Below, one piece after another: positions 51,009 to 61,365 of a stretch of 64,000 bases of DNA. The notes under the pieces are model-generated. The model was given only the letters and a program-made list of their open reading frames with translations, had not been told where the DNA came from and did not search any database. The number at the start of each line of letters is the position of its first letter. Position 1 is the first letter of the stretch. The position numbers and the translations under genes are program-made. Source of the DNA: Oxytricha trifallax (lineage: Eukaryota > Ciliophora > Spirotrichea > Sporadotrichida > Oxytrichidae); the NCBI GenBank assembly GCA_000711775.1, contig ARYC01000554.1, positions 62,001 to 126,000 of the forward strand, given 5' to 3'.

Positions 51009-52309
51009 TTGCTAAAATAGAATTGAATTGGGAAAATTAGATAAATAAATCAAAAGTCTAAGAATTTAAATATATAACAGCAAGTAATTAGGATGACTTA
51101 CATATAGAATTTGATTAAACATTTAAACACTTAGTGGCAGTTATGTTTACCCGTTTAATTGTTTAGTGATCATTTTATTATAATTATTTTAATATTAAAA
51201 AGTCTATTAATTAATTAATATATAAACATTTAAACAACTAAACATTCGATAGTTTTGCGTTTATCTGCTAGGTGCTAATGGAAAAAAGCATAGAGAAGCA
51301 ATCACCTAGCAACTAAAAGAATAAACATTAGAGATTAGCGTGTGTGTATGTTTATTTAATTATAGTGGACTAAACATTTAAACATATAAACATACGAAAG
51401 AAATGCGTTTATGTGTTTAATTACTCTTAATTTTTTATAAATATGGTGCAGTGTTCAACTAATAGACATGCTTGTGCCTGTGGATCTTCTCCTCCATTGA
51501 TCGTGATTGTCGTCGCGGACTTGCTTGTTGGCGGAATGCGGTCATTTGTCTTCAGTCTTGATGTCGTAAAAGTACCTATTGAACAAATGCCTGGCTTGAT
51601 CCTCCACAGTAAATTGTACCGGCTCCTCTGTACTCTGCGATAGCATTTCTAGTGTACAAACTGTAATCTTCACCATTAATGTACTGAGGTCCACCTTTCT
51701 CAGCTAATCAAACGGAAGAGCATGCGTTGTAATTACTGTAGCGGTGTGCTTAAATGCCATTTGCGTTTCCCCATAATTGAAGTCGATTATTCGTTTTTGG
51801 TAGAGCCATTAAAGGAGCCGGAGTTTATGCAAGCCATTTCAGTACCGAGGCTTTAAATATTTATTTAAAATTAATAATTAACTTAATTAAGAGTAATTAA
51901 ACACATAAACGCATTTCTTTCGTATGTTTATATGTTTAAATGTTTAGTCCACTATAATTAAATAAACATACACACACGCTAATCTCTAATGTTTATTCTT
52001 TTAGTTGCTAGGTGATTGCTTCTCTATGCTTTTTTCCATTAGCACCTAGCAGATAAACGCAAAACTATCGAATGTTTAGTTGTTTAAATGTTTAATATAT
52101 TAATTAATTAATAGACTTTTTAATATTAAAATAATTATAATAAAATGATCACTAAACAATTAAACGGGTAAACATAACTGCCACTAAGTGTTTAAATGTT
52201 TAATCAAATTCTATATGTAAGTCATCCTAATTACTTGCTGTTATATATTTAAATTCTTAGACTTTTGATTTATTTATCTAATTTTCCCAATTCAATTCTA
52301 TTTTAGCAA
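51009..52309. mobile_element. 1301-bp TA-flanked foldback element enclosing a coding segment
   Basis: Inverted arms of about 425 bases (51009-51432 and 51885-52309) are nearly identical. Ends are TTGCTAAAATAGAATT and complement, with TA on both sides (51007-51008 and 52310-52311). The arms contain repeated CATTTAAACA-type motifs. The centre (51433-51884) has markedly higher GC and is coding-like on the minus strand. Its terminal sequence closely matches that of the element at 53393-54934 (TTGYTAAAATAGAATT, then GGGAAAATTA), so the two are one family. Confidence 0.8.
51542..51838 (-). CDS. Captured coding segment in the 51.0-kb foldback element
   Basis: Open frame from 51838 (no start visible before the arm) to TGA 51544-51542, 98 codons, with a possible internal start at 51760 (MAFKHTATVITTHALPFDQL). 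After the TGA the same frame continues coding-like (PHSANKQVRDDNHDQWRRR) to about 51458. Codon quality and GC exceed those of the AT-rich flanks, so it is probably a gene fragment acquired between the inverted arms. It contains PVQFTVEDQARHLFNRYFYD. I do not recognise it. It may derive from the same kind of replicon as the helicase segment in the sister element, but nothing proves that. Confidence 0.45.
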
Positions 52310-52311
52310 TA

Positions 52312-53390
52312 ATAGAAGTATTTGATTATTTATTTTTCTCACCAGCAGCAGGTTCTACTTAATTTAAATAAAAATTGTCATTGTCATGAATAAAATTTTA
52401 GAAAGCTAAAGTCAAATTTAAATAAACAAAATAATTGAGAGGCTTCTTATTTTAAAGATTCAAGCAATTTTAAGATTAAGTCGAGTTATTATTTTGATTA
52501 CAACTACCAATATTTTTAAAACTAAATTTTAAGTACAAATAACATATATTTGCAATAACTCAAAAGCCTAATTTTATTAAATTTTAGAAATATTAAAAAT
52601 CAATTAAATATTTGAAATCTCATTTCGGTGAAAAAGAAAAGCCTTATCTAAAAGAAATTATCATTAATTATTATTGGCAGATAAAAATGAAAAATATCTT
52701 AAAGATAACAAAATAAATTAAATAATATTAACCTTACAAATGGGTTGAGATGAATTGCTATCACTTTAAGTTATTCTCTGAAAAGACTTTTATTCATTAA
52801 TTTTCACTTTTGATTGCTGAATTTAACTGATGTTTGAAGAAACTTATGGCGATCTATTATCCTGGTCTTATATACATATATTGGGGGGGGTTTCCTGCCT
52901 CTAAAATTTTATTTTATATTATTAATTATATAAGTTGCAATATTTTAAACACAATATGAATTACGTTAGCTCTTAATATAACTTCTTAAATATAATTTCA
53001 AGGTTTGTTTTTATCCATTTTCACACTATATATTGAAAAAAAATGTTAAACTATTTTTTATTTAATAATCAATGTGATTTTCATTTAATATTTTAAATCC
53101 TTTACTAATTAGAGAATATATTCTAAAGTTTAAAAATAAATTATAAATCATTATTTATTATAAAGATAAAAGATATTGAAAAATTTGAAATTAAATATTT
53201 AATGTAAGGTGTAGGAAACTTCCCCTCTCTGGATACATTTACCATTTAGGGAGTAGGAAACTACCCCCTATTTTCAATCAAAAACAAAACATTAGAAAAT
53301 TAATTTTATGTCTGATGAGTTTGTTTAAGCCTCGGATTTTCTTTCTAAATCATTCAAATTAATATGACATAATTACCAACAAAATATTTA
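52312..53390. other. Spacer between two foldback elements
   Basis: AT-rich, with a G-run and TTTCCTGCC near 52884-52900, and an island at 53205-53275. No gene recognised. Confidence 0.5.
53205..53275. repeat. GC-rich island with paired AGGAAACT motifs
   Basis: Contains GTAGGAAACTTCCCCTC and, about 40 bases later, GTAGGAAACTACCCCC. Closest in pattern to the island at 14452-14512. Confidence 0.45.
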
Positions 53391-53610
53391 TATTGTTAAA
53401 ATAGAATTAAAATGGGAAAATTAAAAATAAAAATATAACTTTAATACTTATTAATTATAACTGCCTCTAATTAGGAGTACTCTTAAATCAAATTTAATTC
53501 TAGTGATTTAATTTTAGAAATGATTATGACAAAATTATAAATTTATTAATCATAAATGTTTCTGTGTGGAAAGTGTGCAAAAATATAATCTCTTAACTTT
53601 AGGTAGATTA

Positions 53611-54027
53611 TTGTAGAAATACATTTGAATTTGGAAAATTAATTATAGTTAAGTAAATATTAATTCAAAATTGTGGCAGTTAAAGTTGGCCAATTTAAAC
53701 GATCTTGGGCTCATTCGATAGAGAATTCAAAATTAGCTGGACTTTATTATTGGCGGTACTATTTTATCGCATCCCTGGAGCGAGATAACTTCACTTTAAT
53801 TAAACACATCTAAATTCATTAAATTATACCCTCACATTAAAGTCGAAGTTATCTCGCTCCAGGGATGCGATAAAATAGTACCGCCAATAGTAAAGTCCAG
53901 CTAATTTTGAATTCTCTATCGAATGAGCCCTAGATCGTTTAAAATTGGCCAACTTTAACTGCCACAATTTTGAATTAATATTTACTTAACTATAATTAAT
54001 TTTCCAAATTCAAATGTATTTCTACAA
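53611..54027. mobile_element. 417-bp palindromic MITE nested in a foldback arm
   Basis: Ends are TTGTAGAAATACATTTGAAT and complement. Arms are near-perfect, with a loop near 53800-53835. The flanks show TA (53609-53610 and 54028-54029). The opposite arm of the host element reads straight through (TGCTAATAATCTACC), giving the pre-insertion sequence. An older relative is at 8442-8855. Confidence 0.85.
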
Positions 54028-54081
54028 TATTAGCACAATCTTGAATATATATTTAAATAATTAAAATGAGTAATTTTATGA

Positions 54082-54647
54082 AATGGCCTTGCCAACCGAC
54101 TGTAGAGTGCGGCAGACACCGGCAAGAACACGATTCTAAAAATGATAGATGAAACTTTTGTTTGTGATGAGCTGATCTCAAGGCCAACTCGTTTTCATAT
54201 TGAAGGGAGATTGCTTGATATATAACCCCATGTACCACTTATTGACGAGATGAACATAGAGAGATTCTTCAACAAGCACAACATACCGGCACCGGCAATG
54301 AAGAAGTTGCTTGAAGGCCGGGGATATGCAGTGGATGCCAAGTTTGGGGAAGCATAGGTGCTCTACATAGACTGCTTTACCATCATTACGAAGAACGAGC
54401 TACCGTGCAACAGTATAACCAACGAGGGAAGGATTGCTTTGATAGGAGATGCATCACAGCAAAACCAAATGTATAGGGTAAATTCGACAAGCTCCCATTT
54501 CCTTTTGATGAGGTGTAACTAGCAAACTACATCGTAGACAGATCAGATAATGAGAATCTTTTGAGCGAAAGTTCAAATGACAAACTGATCTTAGACCAAA
54601 ACATGAAAAGAATAAGTTCAAGACACACGGCGGTTGAGGATCATTGA
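54082..54647 (+). pseudogene. Superfamily 3 helicase domain fragment, one frameshift
   Basis: The open frame begins at 54082 without a start codon and shows the SF3 order of motifs. Walker A-like ADTGKNT is at 54112-54132, Walker B-like LIDEMN near 54238-54255, a linker with MKKLLEGRGYAVDAKFGEAQ, and motif C-like FTIITKNELP near 54379-54410. After about 54480 the frame shifts by one missing base. The continuing frame carries FDKLPFPFDE and ends at TGA 54645-54647 (about 187 codons in all). TAA and TAG are used as Gln, so it has been living under the ciliate code. SF3 helicases occur in replication proteins of small DNA viruses and virus-like plasmids or transposons. Which lineage cannot be told without a search. 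N-terminal domains are absent. Probably cargo captured between the inverted arms. Confidence 0.65.
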
Positions 54648-54936
54648 TTCGCAAAGCCATTTCATAAAATTACTCATTTTAATTATTTAAATATATATTC
54701 AAGATTGTGCTAATAATCTACCTAAAGTTAAGAGATTATATTTTTGCACACTTTCCACACAGAAACATTTATGATTAATAAATTTATAAAATTTTGTCAT
54801 AATCATTTCTAAAATTAAATCACTAGAATTAAATTTGATTATAAGAGTACTCCTAATTAGAGGCAGTTATAATTAATAAGTATTAAAGTTATATTTTTAT
54901 TTTTAATTTTCCCATTTTAATTCTATTTTAACAATA

Positions 54937-57900
54937 TAGTTTATACTAGTAATAAATGAGGAAAAAATTACCTTAAATTTGAGTATTCTATCTAAAACAA
55001 TATAAACATATATATGAATTAGAATGAAAGCGAAAGTATTAGAAGAAATATAAAATCTATAAATAAACAATTGTGATAAATAAAATTAAATATAATAAAG
55101 TAATCATTTGAATCGGCAATTAATTTATTAAGATACTTAAAAGTATAAATTTATATACAATATTTTCCATTTCATTAATCAATTATATAAATTAAATATT
55201 TAATTATATTCATTTTATTTTAGATAATTATATTAAAAAATCAAGCTCACCCATTATTAATTGAATAAAAGTATAAATGATAGTTTCTATTGATTTTTCG
55301 CTGAAATACAATCATTTATATTAATTATATCAATATATATCTAATATATAAATATATAATATAAATAGGGCTTGGAGGGTAAGAATAAATTTTAATAACT
55401 TGTGTTTAGATTAAAATTTGAATTAGAAAAATAGGCGTGTTAGGATTACTTGTGTCCCGAGATAAATTAATTAAGGAGAGAGATGTGTGAATGATTAATC
55501 TAATATTAAAATTGCTAAATTAGAATTTATTGGTAATATAGTATTAAAAAAAGTATTTTCATAGTTTTTAACTCAAATAATGATTCAAGGATGATCAGAT
55601 AAAATATTAAAATAAACCCGGAAAACTTAAATTCTATTTCCTAAAATGATGCAATGCTTCAGAATTAATGCAACAATCTATAAAAAACATATAAATTTAA
55701 ATTTAATCTCTTTAAAATAGAAAAGATTCTACAACATAAGGGAGAAAAAGATTTCAAATAATATTTTTAAAATACAACTTAATTGAAGAATTTTTTTTCT
55801 TCAAACTAAATACAAATTACTGGTTATACTAATTATTGTTATATTTAATTATGATTTAGGAACTAGCATATAGCATATTTTATAAATTTAGATCTTCCAA
55901 ATTTAATAGATATATCCTTTCATAGTTAATTTTATTCAAATAGATACAACAATTAAATTTACAATTTAATCCAGCTAATTTATAAAACAAATTAATATTC
56001 ACAACTATCTAATATAACTGCCATGATGTTAAGATAATAATTATAATAATATATAAATATATAATTATAAACTTAAATTTTTCCCAAAATAATTGAGCAA
56101 TTACAAAAATGCATCATCATGCTTTAAATAAATTATATACAGAAAAATAAATAAATTTTTATATGCTATAAATTTAATAAATAATGCACAAAATTAAAAT
56201 AATAAAATATTGATCCTTAAATTAAATGTCAAACCGAAACATAAGAAGAGAACAATCATGCTTAAAAGAGAAGTGAAGCGATATATTTTTAACACAATTG
56301 ATTGGGGGAAAAGGTGAAGTAATTTACATTAATTATGTTTTGTGACATATTTAAATTATAAGCTCTATAGAAATCTAATTAAATATTTGAACAATACTTA
56401 ATGCCTTATTTAAATGAAACTAATAATTGTAATTAGTATTTTATTATAATTTGATTGAATTTCAATGAAATTATATACTTTTCTAGCCTTTCAAATAGAA
56501 AATTATTTCCTAAATCCTGGTCAATTTATTATTGTATATTTTCAAAAATTTCTAAAGAAATTAATTCACTAAACTTTTGCATTTTCCCTTCATATTTTAT
56601 AAACAATTTTTTTTTGAAAATATTGAAATCTAATTCGTCAAAAATTTAAATATTATATTTTTTATTTCAGAGGAGCTCTCTCATTTACAAAATCAATAAA
56701 TATTTCAAAACCATTTAAATAATATTGATATTTCTTCAAAATGTTTTTTATATCTATATTATTAAAGTTAATAAATATTTCTTTGCATATAATTTGAAGT
56801 AAATATTTAAGTTAACTAAGCCATAAGAAAAGTAAAGATTATATTTTTATAATGATTATTTAGATAACTTAGCTACAAATATTTACAAAAATATAATGTG
56901 AAATTTCAGTTTTTTATTTTAAGCATCTTATTTAAAACTTAGTTTTTAAAATTTCATTTTTTTAAAAAATAATAATTACCATAATTATTTCTAACACTTG
57001 ATTATACTATAGAATAATTTATGAAACCCCTTCTTCTCAATATTTTTATAACTCCTAAATGTTTTATCAATGAAGACTAAAATTAAAATAAAAATGATGC
57101 ATAAGAGTTTCACCAACAATAAAATATGATAAACATCATTCCAATCATTTATCGATCAAACTAATATTAATTTGTTTGATATTAGTAAGAAATTAATTAT
57201 CAGAATTCTTAATAAACTTTTTTAAAAATAAAAGTGACATTACTCTCTCTAAAAATAATTCATTCATATAAATTTATCAATCAAATACTATATCTCTTGA
57301 TATAACTTCTCACTATTCGCCTAAAAAGTACTTTAGATAGAATATCTAAAAAAAGATTATACCATTTATTGTTAAAAAATTCTTAATTTTTTAATGAATT
57401 TAGGGATAATTTTTTTTCGATTTGATACGGTAAAATAAATAGATAATTAATTAAACTTCATTATACATAATTTTAATAGGTTTATTTGATGAAGATAGCT
57501 TTCTTTATTAATAAATATTGTTATAGTATCTCATTAATTATTTTATATTCTAAATAAAAATCTATAGATTAAATATACTATCTTAATTCAAATTAACACA
57601 GACAGCTATTATTGTTAGAATTTAAATATTCACAAAAAAGGAAAATTTGAATTAAAATTTGTGATTATTATAGAAAAATTATTATAAATTTTATTTTATA
57701 AATTATAAAATAACTAACCATCACTTTTCTTATATGTTTAAATTGAACAATAATGAATTAGTATACCTATATTTAATATTCTAAGGAATTCGAAATATTT
57801 ATTAAGCATATTCTTGCAATTTCAATATAAATATAAAACTTATAAGATTCTTTGATTTAAATAGTTCATTTGTTTAATTATTTCCTTATTTTATATGCTA

Positions 57901-57937
57901 CTCTTTATTGTATTTTTATTAATTTTAGTTCGAAATA
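54937..57937. other. Long AT-rich spacer
   Basis: About 3 kb without a recognisable gene, long repeat or palindrome. The one longer standard-code frame (56455-56649) is AT-driven and has no ciliate-gene features. Confidence 0.6.
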
Positions 57938-60914
57938 ATGGCATCTCCAGTTACTATTCTAGTTATAGTTTTGGCAAGTTTCATAGCAGTGTTAGTACTC
58001 ACAATAGTATTTAAGTATTTTGCTTATCAACAACTAAAAGCAAAGGTTTTCAGGGGTTACGCATTTGTAATTGTTTTACCAGAGGAGTCTTTGTGTTTTA
58101 AAAAGAAAGTATAGCGTATTTCTATAGTGCAAAAACGACCATCGAGAGTCGAATTATCTGAGTTAATAAAACCAAATAAATATATGTATAGAGTATGAAA
58201 AGGTTTTGGGGCATTGTATATATTTATAAAATTTAAAAATTCCCTAAATTCAAAAATTAATTGAGTTATAAGACTACTATTTAGATGGCTAAAAATGTAA
58301 AGACAAAATTGAAAAAATAATGATTGAGTGCACTTTTAAATTCATGAAGGTTGAGTTTCCTGATCTTCGACTTTTCGAAATGAAAGATGGCAGAAGGGAA
58401 GACATAAATCTTGATCTAACTTAGGTAGCGTTACGAAGACTTAAAGGAAAAAGTCGAAGTCCTAAAAAAGTAAAAAAGCACTTAGCTAATCAATCAAATA
58501 ATAAATAAAATTAAGGCGATAATAGTAGTAGCAGTGATATATTTTTAATTAAATACTTAAAGGAAACATAATTTCAAATGTTTTAGTATTTATTTCTTAA
58601 ATAAACAGCAGTGAAAGCTAATCCGATGATTCGAGCAGCGATAGTAGCGATTCAGATAAGGAAAAATAAAAATTTCCGAAACATGAAATTCTTACTAGTA
58701 TGAGGCCTCTCAATGATATAACGTAAGAGAATGCATTCAAGACTGTCCATACTATCAATTTAATATAATAAGATAATTCTTAATTATAAATATATCTTAT
58801 TTTATCTCTATTTATCATTCATAAGAAAAGTAAAGTAATTCTGCCTCCTATAAATATTCTGAATAAAATAGTACAAACCAAAAATGGCAAAAAAAGTGAA
58901 TAACTACCGTAAATTAAAAAATCAAGCATGATTGAAGTAGTATAAACTCAGATTCCACAAAGCTTTACTTAACAATTGCTAAAGAATTAGATAAATGTGT
59001 CTTAAAGTCCCCAAATAAGTCAAAACAGATTTGAAATGATATATATATATATATTTTATTAATTATTTTTAGATAAATGATAGACAAGTTTTTGGAGGAG
59101 TCAAACAACATTGAAAAATTCAATTAATAGAATTAATATTATTTAAATACTTCAAATTAGGTATTGCTTAATATTAAGATAAATTGATGTTATTTTATAA
59201 TAATTAAGTAAAAATGAATAAAACAGGACCAGCTAAAACTTTGGCAATACCTTTGGTGATGTATAAAAAAATAAAATTATAGGTTATAGTAAGTTAATTA
59301 GCAGTAATGCATTTATTATTTTAAAGTTGAAAATTATGTCATTTAATGTTAAATTAAAGATTGAAATATTTACGATGCAATCAGTAGTACTCATCAAATT
59401 CAAATTTAAGAATAATAAGGTCCTCCTACTTTTATATTTTTATAAATCTTTTGATCAGCTCTATCCAACTAAAAAACTAAGCTAAAATTTCACATTTTAA
59501 AACAATGAAAATATGAAATAAGTTAGCATGAATGAGAAAATCAAAACATATTTTTGGGTTTATACTTATTTAAAGTTATTTCGATTTTTATTGAGATAAT
59601 TAATAGATTTTCTTAATTTAATGAATGCTTCGAGAGCTAGTAATAAACAAAGTCAAAAGTGCCCAATCAAAGATATCAAATGAGAATTAAATACTTGACG
59701 AAGATGAATATTACGATGAGGAAGATGAAGGAGACGACCAATTTATTGGAAACGATAAATATCAAAATTCACCACAAATATAAGCAAATATTAATGATTT
59801 GGAATAATAATAATATCCTATTAATATAGAAAAGAGAATTATTTATTAATAACTCGAAAATGATCAAAGATAAAAGCAACTGGATAAATATTAATGTGTA
59901 TTATTAAGATATAATTTTATAAATTTGGATGGCATTTTAAAAACTTAAAATTCTATCTCTGATTAAGAAGAAGAGGAAGAATAATAAGACATAAGCTATA
60001 AAATTTAAGGAACTAAAAATATAAAATGAAATTTTATCATTTAAAGTCTTAATTTTAATTTAAATCTAAATCTTTAGTACTTTTAAATTAAAAAATTTAA
60101 AATCCTCGTAATAAAATTGATATATAAAATAACGCAAACAATTAAAGTTAATCTAAAAATTCTTCATCTTTAAAGTTTTTCCATTTATAAATTTTAGCCA
60201 AATAATATCTTATATATATTAAAGTTTGATGATAGTTTTATGAAAACCCCAACTGCCTCTATTTTAATGTAAATCAGGCCTAGAAGCCAAGACATGGATG
60301 AGGAAGCAGGTAACTCTATTAATTCAGGCATGTTCTAGTAAATCCAATTACGATCAAATTCGGGGTTTGAATCACTTGCTCAGATTTCTGATAATACAGT
60401 AGAATAAAATAGGCATTCATAGCAGAAAAGAAAGGGGAGATTTACTCCATGCCATTTTATATATTTTTTTACTTTTTTTAATTTATAAATCAAAATAAAT
60501 CAATTTTTTAATAAAATTTAAATTTGCAATAGATAAACAAAGAAAAAGTCATAAATGATAAATCATAACTTAATTTATTTAAGATTAAAAAGTTTCTAGT
60601 AATAATTATAGTTTTAAAATTCATAAATTAGTCAATTTATGAATTTTTGTAATAAACTATAAATTTTAAATGTTTACTTAAAATCTGATTTATCTTATAT
60701 TCAACCTTTAAAGAAGTTTTTAATATAATTATTTAGAACTAGTACTATAGAAATTTATGATTAAAATATTTTTAAATTCCCCTTGTCAAAAAGCAATATA
60801 TAGAAATAAAAAGAAGGTAGCAGTATTTCATAAATACTAAGCAATAATATTTCAAGATTGAATACAAACGGTAGTGATAGCAGCTGTATTTTTAGTGCTC
60901 CTACAAAAATGTGA
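57938..60914 (+). CDS. Single-pass membrane protein gene in several MDSs, function unknown
   Basis: ATG 57938. Exon 1 (57938-58192, 85 codons) begins MASPVTILVIVLASFIAVLV, a transmembrane segment (about residues 4-28), then YAFVIVLPEESLCFKKKVQR. A GT-AG intron (58193-58265) joins to LQDYYLDGQKCKDKIEKIM and FPDLRLFEMKDGRREDINL. Next come a Lys-rich stretch and a Ser/Asp-rich stretch interrupted by a 77-base IES (pointer AGCAGTGA). KVILPPINILNKIVQ and FEM[IES]IDKFLEESNN then follow across a 41-base IES (pointer AAATGATA). Later segments are less certain: NKTGPAKTLAIPLV (about 59221-59265), a strongly acidic Gln-rich stretch (59640-60027, EDEYYDEEDEGDDQ), KTPTASILMQIRPRSQDMDE (about 60242-60460) and a last piece to TGA 60914. 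Junctions in the 3' half are unresolved. No homologue recognised. Confidence 0.6.
58530..58614. other. 77-bp IES with 8-bp pointer AGCAGTGA
   Basis: AGCAGTGA at 58530-58537 and 58607-58614. Removing one copy with the intervening AT-rich bases restores the Ser-rich frame (SSSSESQSDDSSSDSSDSD). Without removal the downstream frame is lost. Confidence 0.75.
59034..59082. other. 41-bp IES with 8-bp pointer AAATGATA
   Basis: AAATGATA at 59034-59041 and 59075-59082, enclosing mostly TA repeats. Removal joins NRFEMI to DKFLEESNN and avoids the TGA within the insert. Confidence 0.75.
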
Positions 60915-60917
60915 AGA

Positions 60918-61365
60918 AAAATTCCGATGTCTATTTAATTTTAGATTTTGCAAATAAAGCAAACACTAAATCATTATAGTTCAGTAAAGTATATAAAGTA
61001 AATTTTCTCATAAATTGAATTAGAATTTATGACTTAGATTCCACTTTTAATAAATTCAAATCATAATATTTATGGGGTAAATTATATAATAAGTAAGATC
61101 TATCTGATTATTTTGTTTTATATCATCAAATAAATTAATTAAACAGTAAAATTAATAATTTATATCTACTTTTTGTAATAATTTCTTTGATTTAAATCAT
61201 TTAAACATAATATTTTCTATTTTATTATACTTCCATTATTTTTCTAGTATAGATTTTCAGAATTATTTATTTTTCTAGTAAATTATTTCAATTATGTCAT
61301 TTCTACATATATATAATTCAATTTAATTCAATTGATGAAATATTTTAAAAATAAATTAATTTAAT
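60918..61365. other. AT-rich spacer before the Dpy-30-domain gene
   Basis: No coding or repeated sequence recognised. Confidence 0.6.

Larger units (their letters stand above)
53393..54934. mobile_element. 1542-bp TA-flanked foldback element carrying a superfamily 3 helicase domain
   Basis: Ends are TTGTTAAAATAGAATT and complement, with TA duplicated at 53391-53392 and 54935-54936. The right arm is about 54657-54934. The left arm, 53393 to about 54086, equals its inverse once the nested 417-base MITE (53611-54027) is removed. The right arm keeps the empty site of that MITE. The unique centre (about 54087-54656) is GC-richer and codes for a helicase domain on the plus strand. TA duplications point to mobilisation by a Tc1/mariner-type transposase, which this element lacks. 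Confidence 0.8.

Noticed and set aside
51443-51643. 66-codon plus-strand ORF in the 51.0-kb element
   Set aside because: Antisense to the better minus-strand frame, which is longer, has no in-frame TGA for 98 codons and continues coding-like beyond it.
54053-54660. Minus-strand ORFs of 61 and 68 codons
   Set aside because: Both are antisense shadows of the plus-strand helicase frame, which carries recognisable motifs.
56455-56649. 64-codon plus-strand ORF
   Set aside because: Asn/Phe/Ser/Ile-rich frame expected by chance in AT-rich DNA; no paralogue in the window and no gene context.
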